Positions 63,985 through 64,000 of a stretch of 64,000 nt of DNA are shown here, one piece after another. A model generated the notes under the pieces. That model saw only the letters and a list, made by a program, of their open reading frames with translations, made no database searches and was not told where the DNA came from. Source of the DNA: Pigmentiphaga humi (GTDB lineage: Bacteria > Pseudomonadota > Gammaproteobacteria > Burkholderiales > Burkholderiaceae_B); NCBI RefSeq assembly GCF_900606115.1, contig NZ_UWPJ01000022.1, positions 62,001 to 126,000 of the forward strand, written 5' to 3'. A program made the translations under genes and the position numbers. The stretch's first letter is position 1, and each line of letters starts with the position of its first letter.

Positions 63985-64000
63985 ATGGACGCTTTTCTTC
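63985..64000 (+). CDS. norR: Start of a divergent gene, probably norR (cut by window edge)
   Basis: Only MDAFL is visible (ATG at 63985). NorR, the NO-sensing sigma-54 activator, is commonly divergent from the operon it controls, and the three GGT-N7-ACC sites lie just upstream. The third site ends 4 bases before the ATG. No protein motif can be seen in five codons, so the identity is inference from context. Confidence 0.5.

Overview
The window is high-GC DNA from a betaproteobacterium, most likely Alcaligenaceae (Bordetella or Achromobacter). This rests on the chromosomal gene content (opgGH, yqjDEK, an Aer-type receptor starting MRKNLPVT, a Bug-family solute receptor, pcaHG) and on a dispersed intergenic hairpin repeat that I recall from those genera. 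The genus is inference; no rRNA or tRNA is present to confirm it.

Positions 1 to about 33956 are one end of an integrative and conjugative element of the Tn4371 family; its other end lies left of the window. From left to right: the mating-pore genes trbE (cut by the window edge), trbD, trbC, trbB, a ribbon-helix-helix regulator and the coupling protein traG, all on the minus strand and mostly joined by 4-base stop/start overlaps; a cargo patch with an EexN-like exclusion lipoprotein, a LysR regulator, a UspA protein, a SulP permease and an unknown membrane protein; then relaxase, traF, a DUF2840 gene, a small RHH gene, parA, a replication initiator (repA), an AlpA-like regulator and a DUF2285 gene. 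Next come the element's regulatory and maintenance genes: DUF2958, an XRE regulator, DUF736, a large ParB-like protein, DUF932, a second DUF2958 and radC. They are separated by unusually long non-coding gaps rich in hairpins and repeated motifs.

An arsenic/chromate resistance operon (arsR, arsC, acr3, a second arsC, arsH, chrA; plus strand) sits between radC and the integrase end, flanked by a 58-base imperfect direct repeat. The element ends with a YhcG-type nuclease gene overlapping the tyrosine integrase gene. A candidate attachment core lies in the T-run of a terminator at about 33950.

Positions about 33957 to 64000 look like ordinary chromosome: a lytic transglycosylase, ubiD, yqjDEK, dacB (PBP4), an Aer-like receptor, S-formylglutathione hydrolase, a ZnuD-like TonB receptor with a small partner gene, gamma-glutamyltransferase, opgG-opgH (periplasmic glucans), a beta-CASP metallo-hydrolase, a Bcr/CflA-type MFS pump, a PcaQ-like regulator followed by pcaH-pcaG, a LysR/SDR/PrpF-like/Bug catabolic cluster, and a nitric-oxide defence unit. 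That unit comprises ytfE-norZ, a sigma-54 promoter, three NorR-type sites and the start of a divergent gene that is probably norR.

The features most worth a second look are a complete-looking oriV between repA and parA in the element, structured repeated elements in its non-coding gaps, the int-yhcG coupling, the repeats flanking the ars/chr cargo, and the textbook-like NorR/sigma-54 architecture at the right edge. I did not find a CRISPR array, tRNA, rRNA or insertion sequence.
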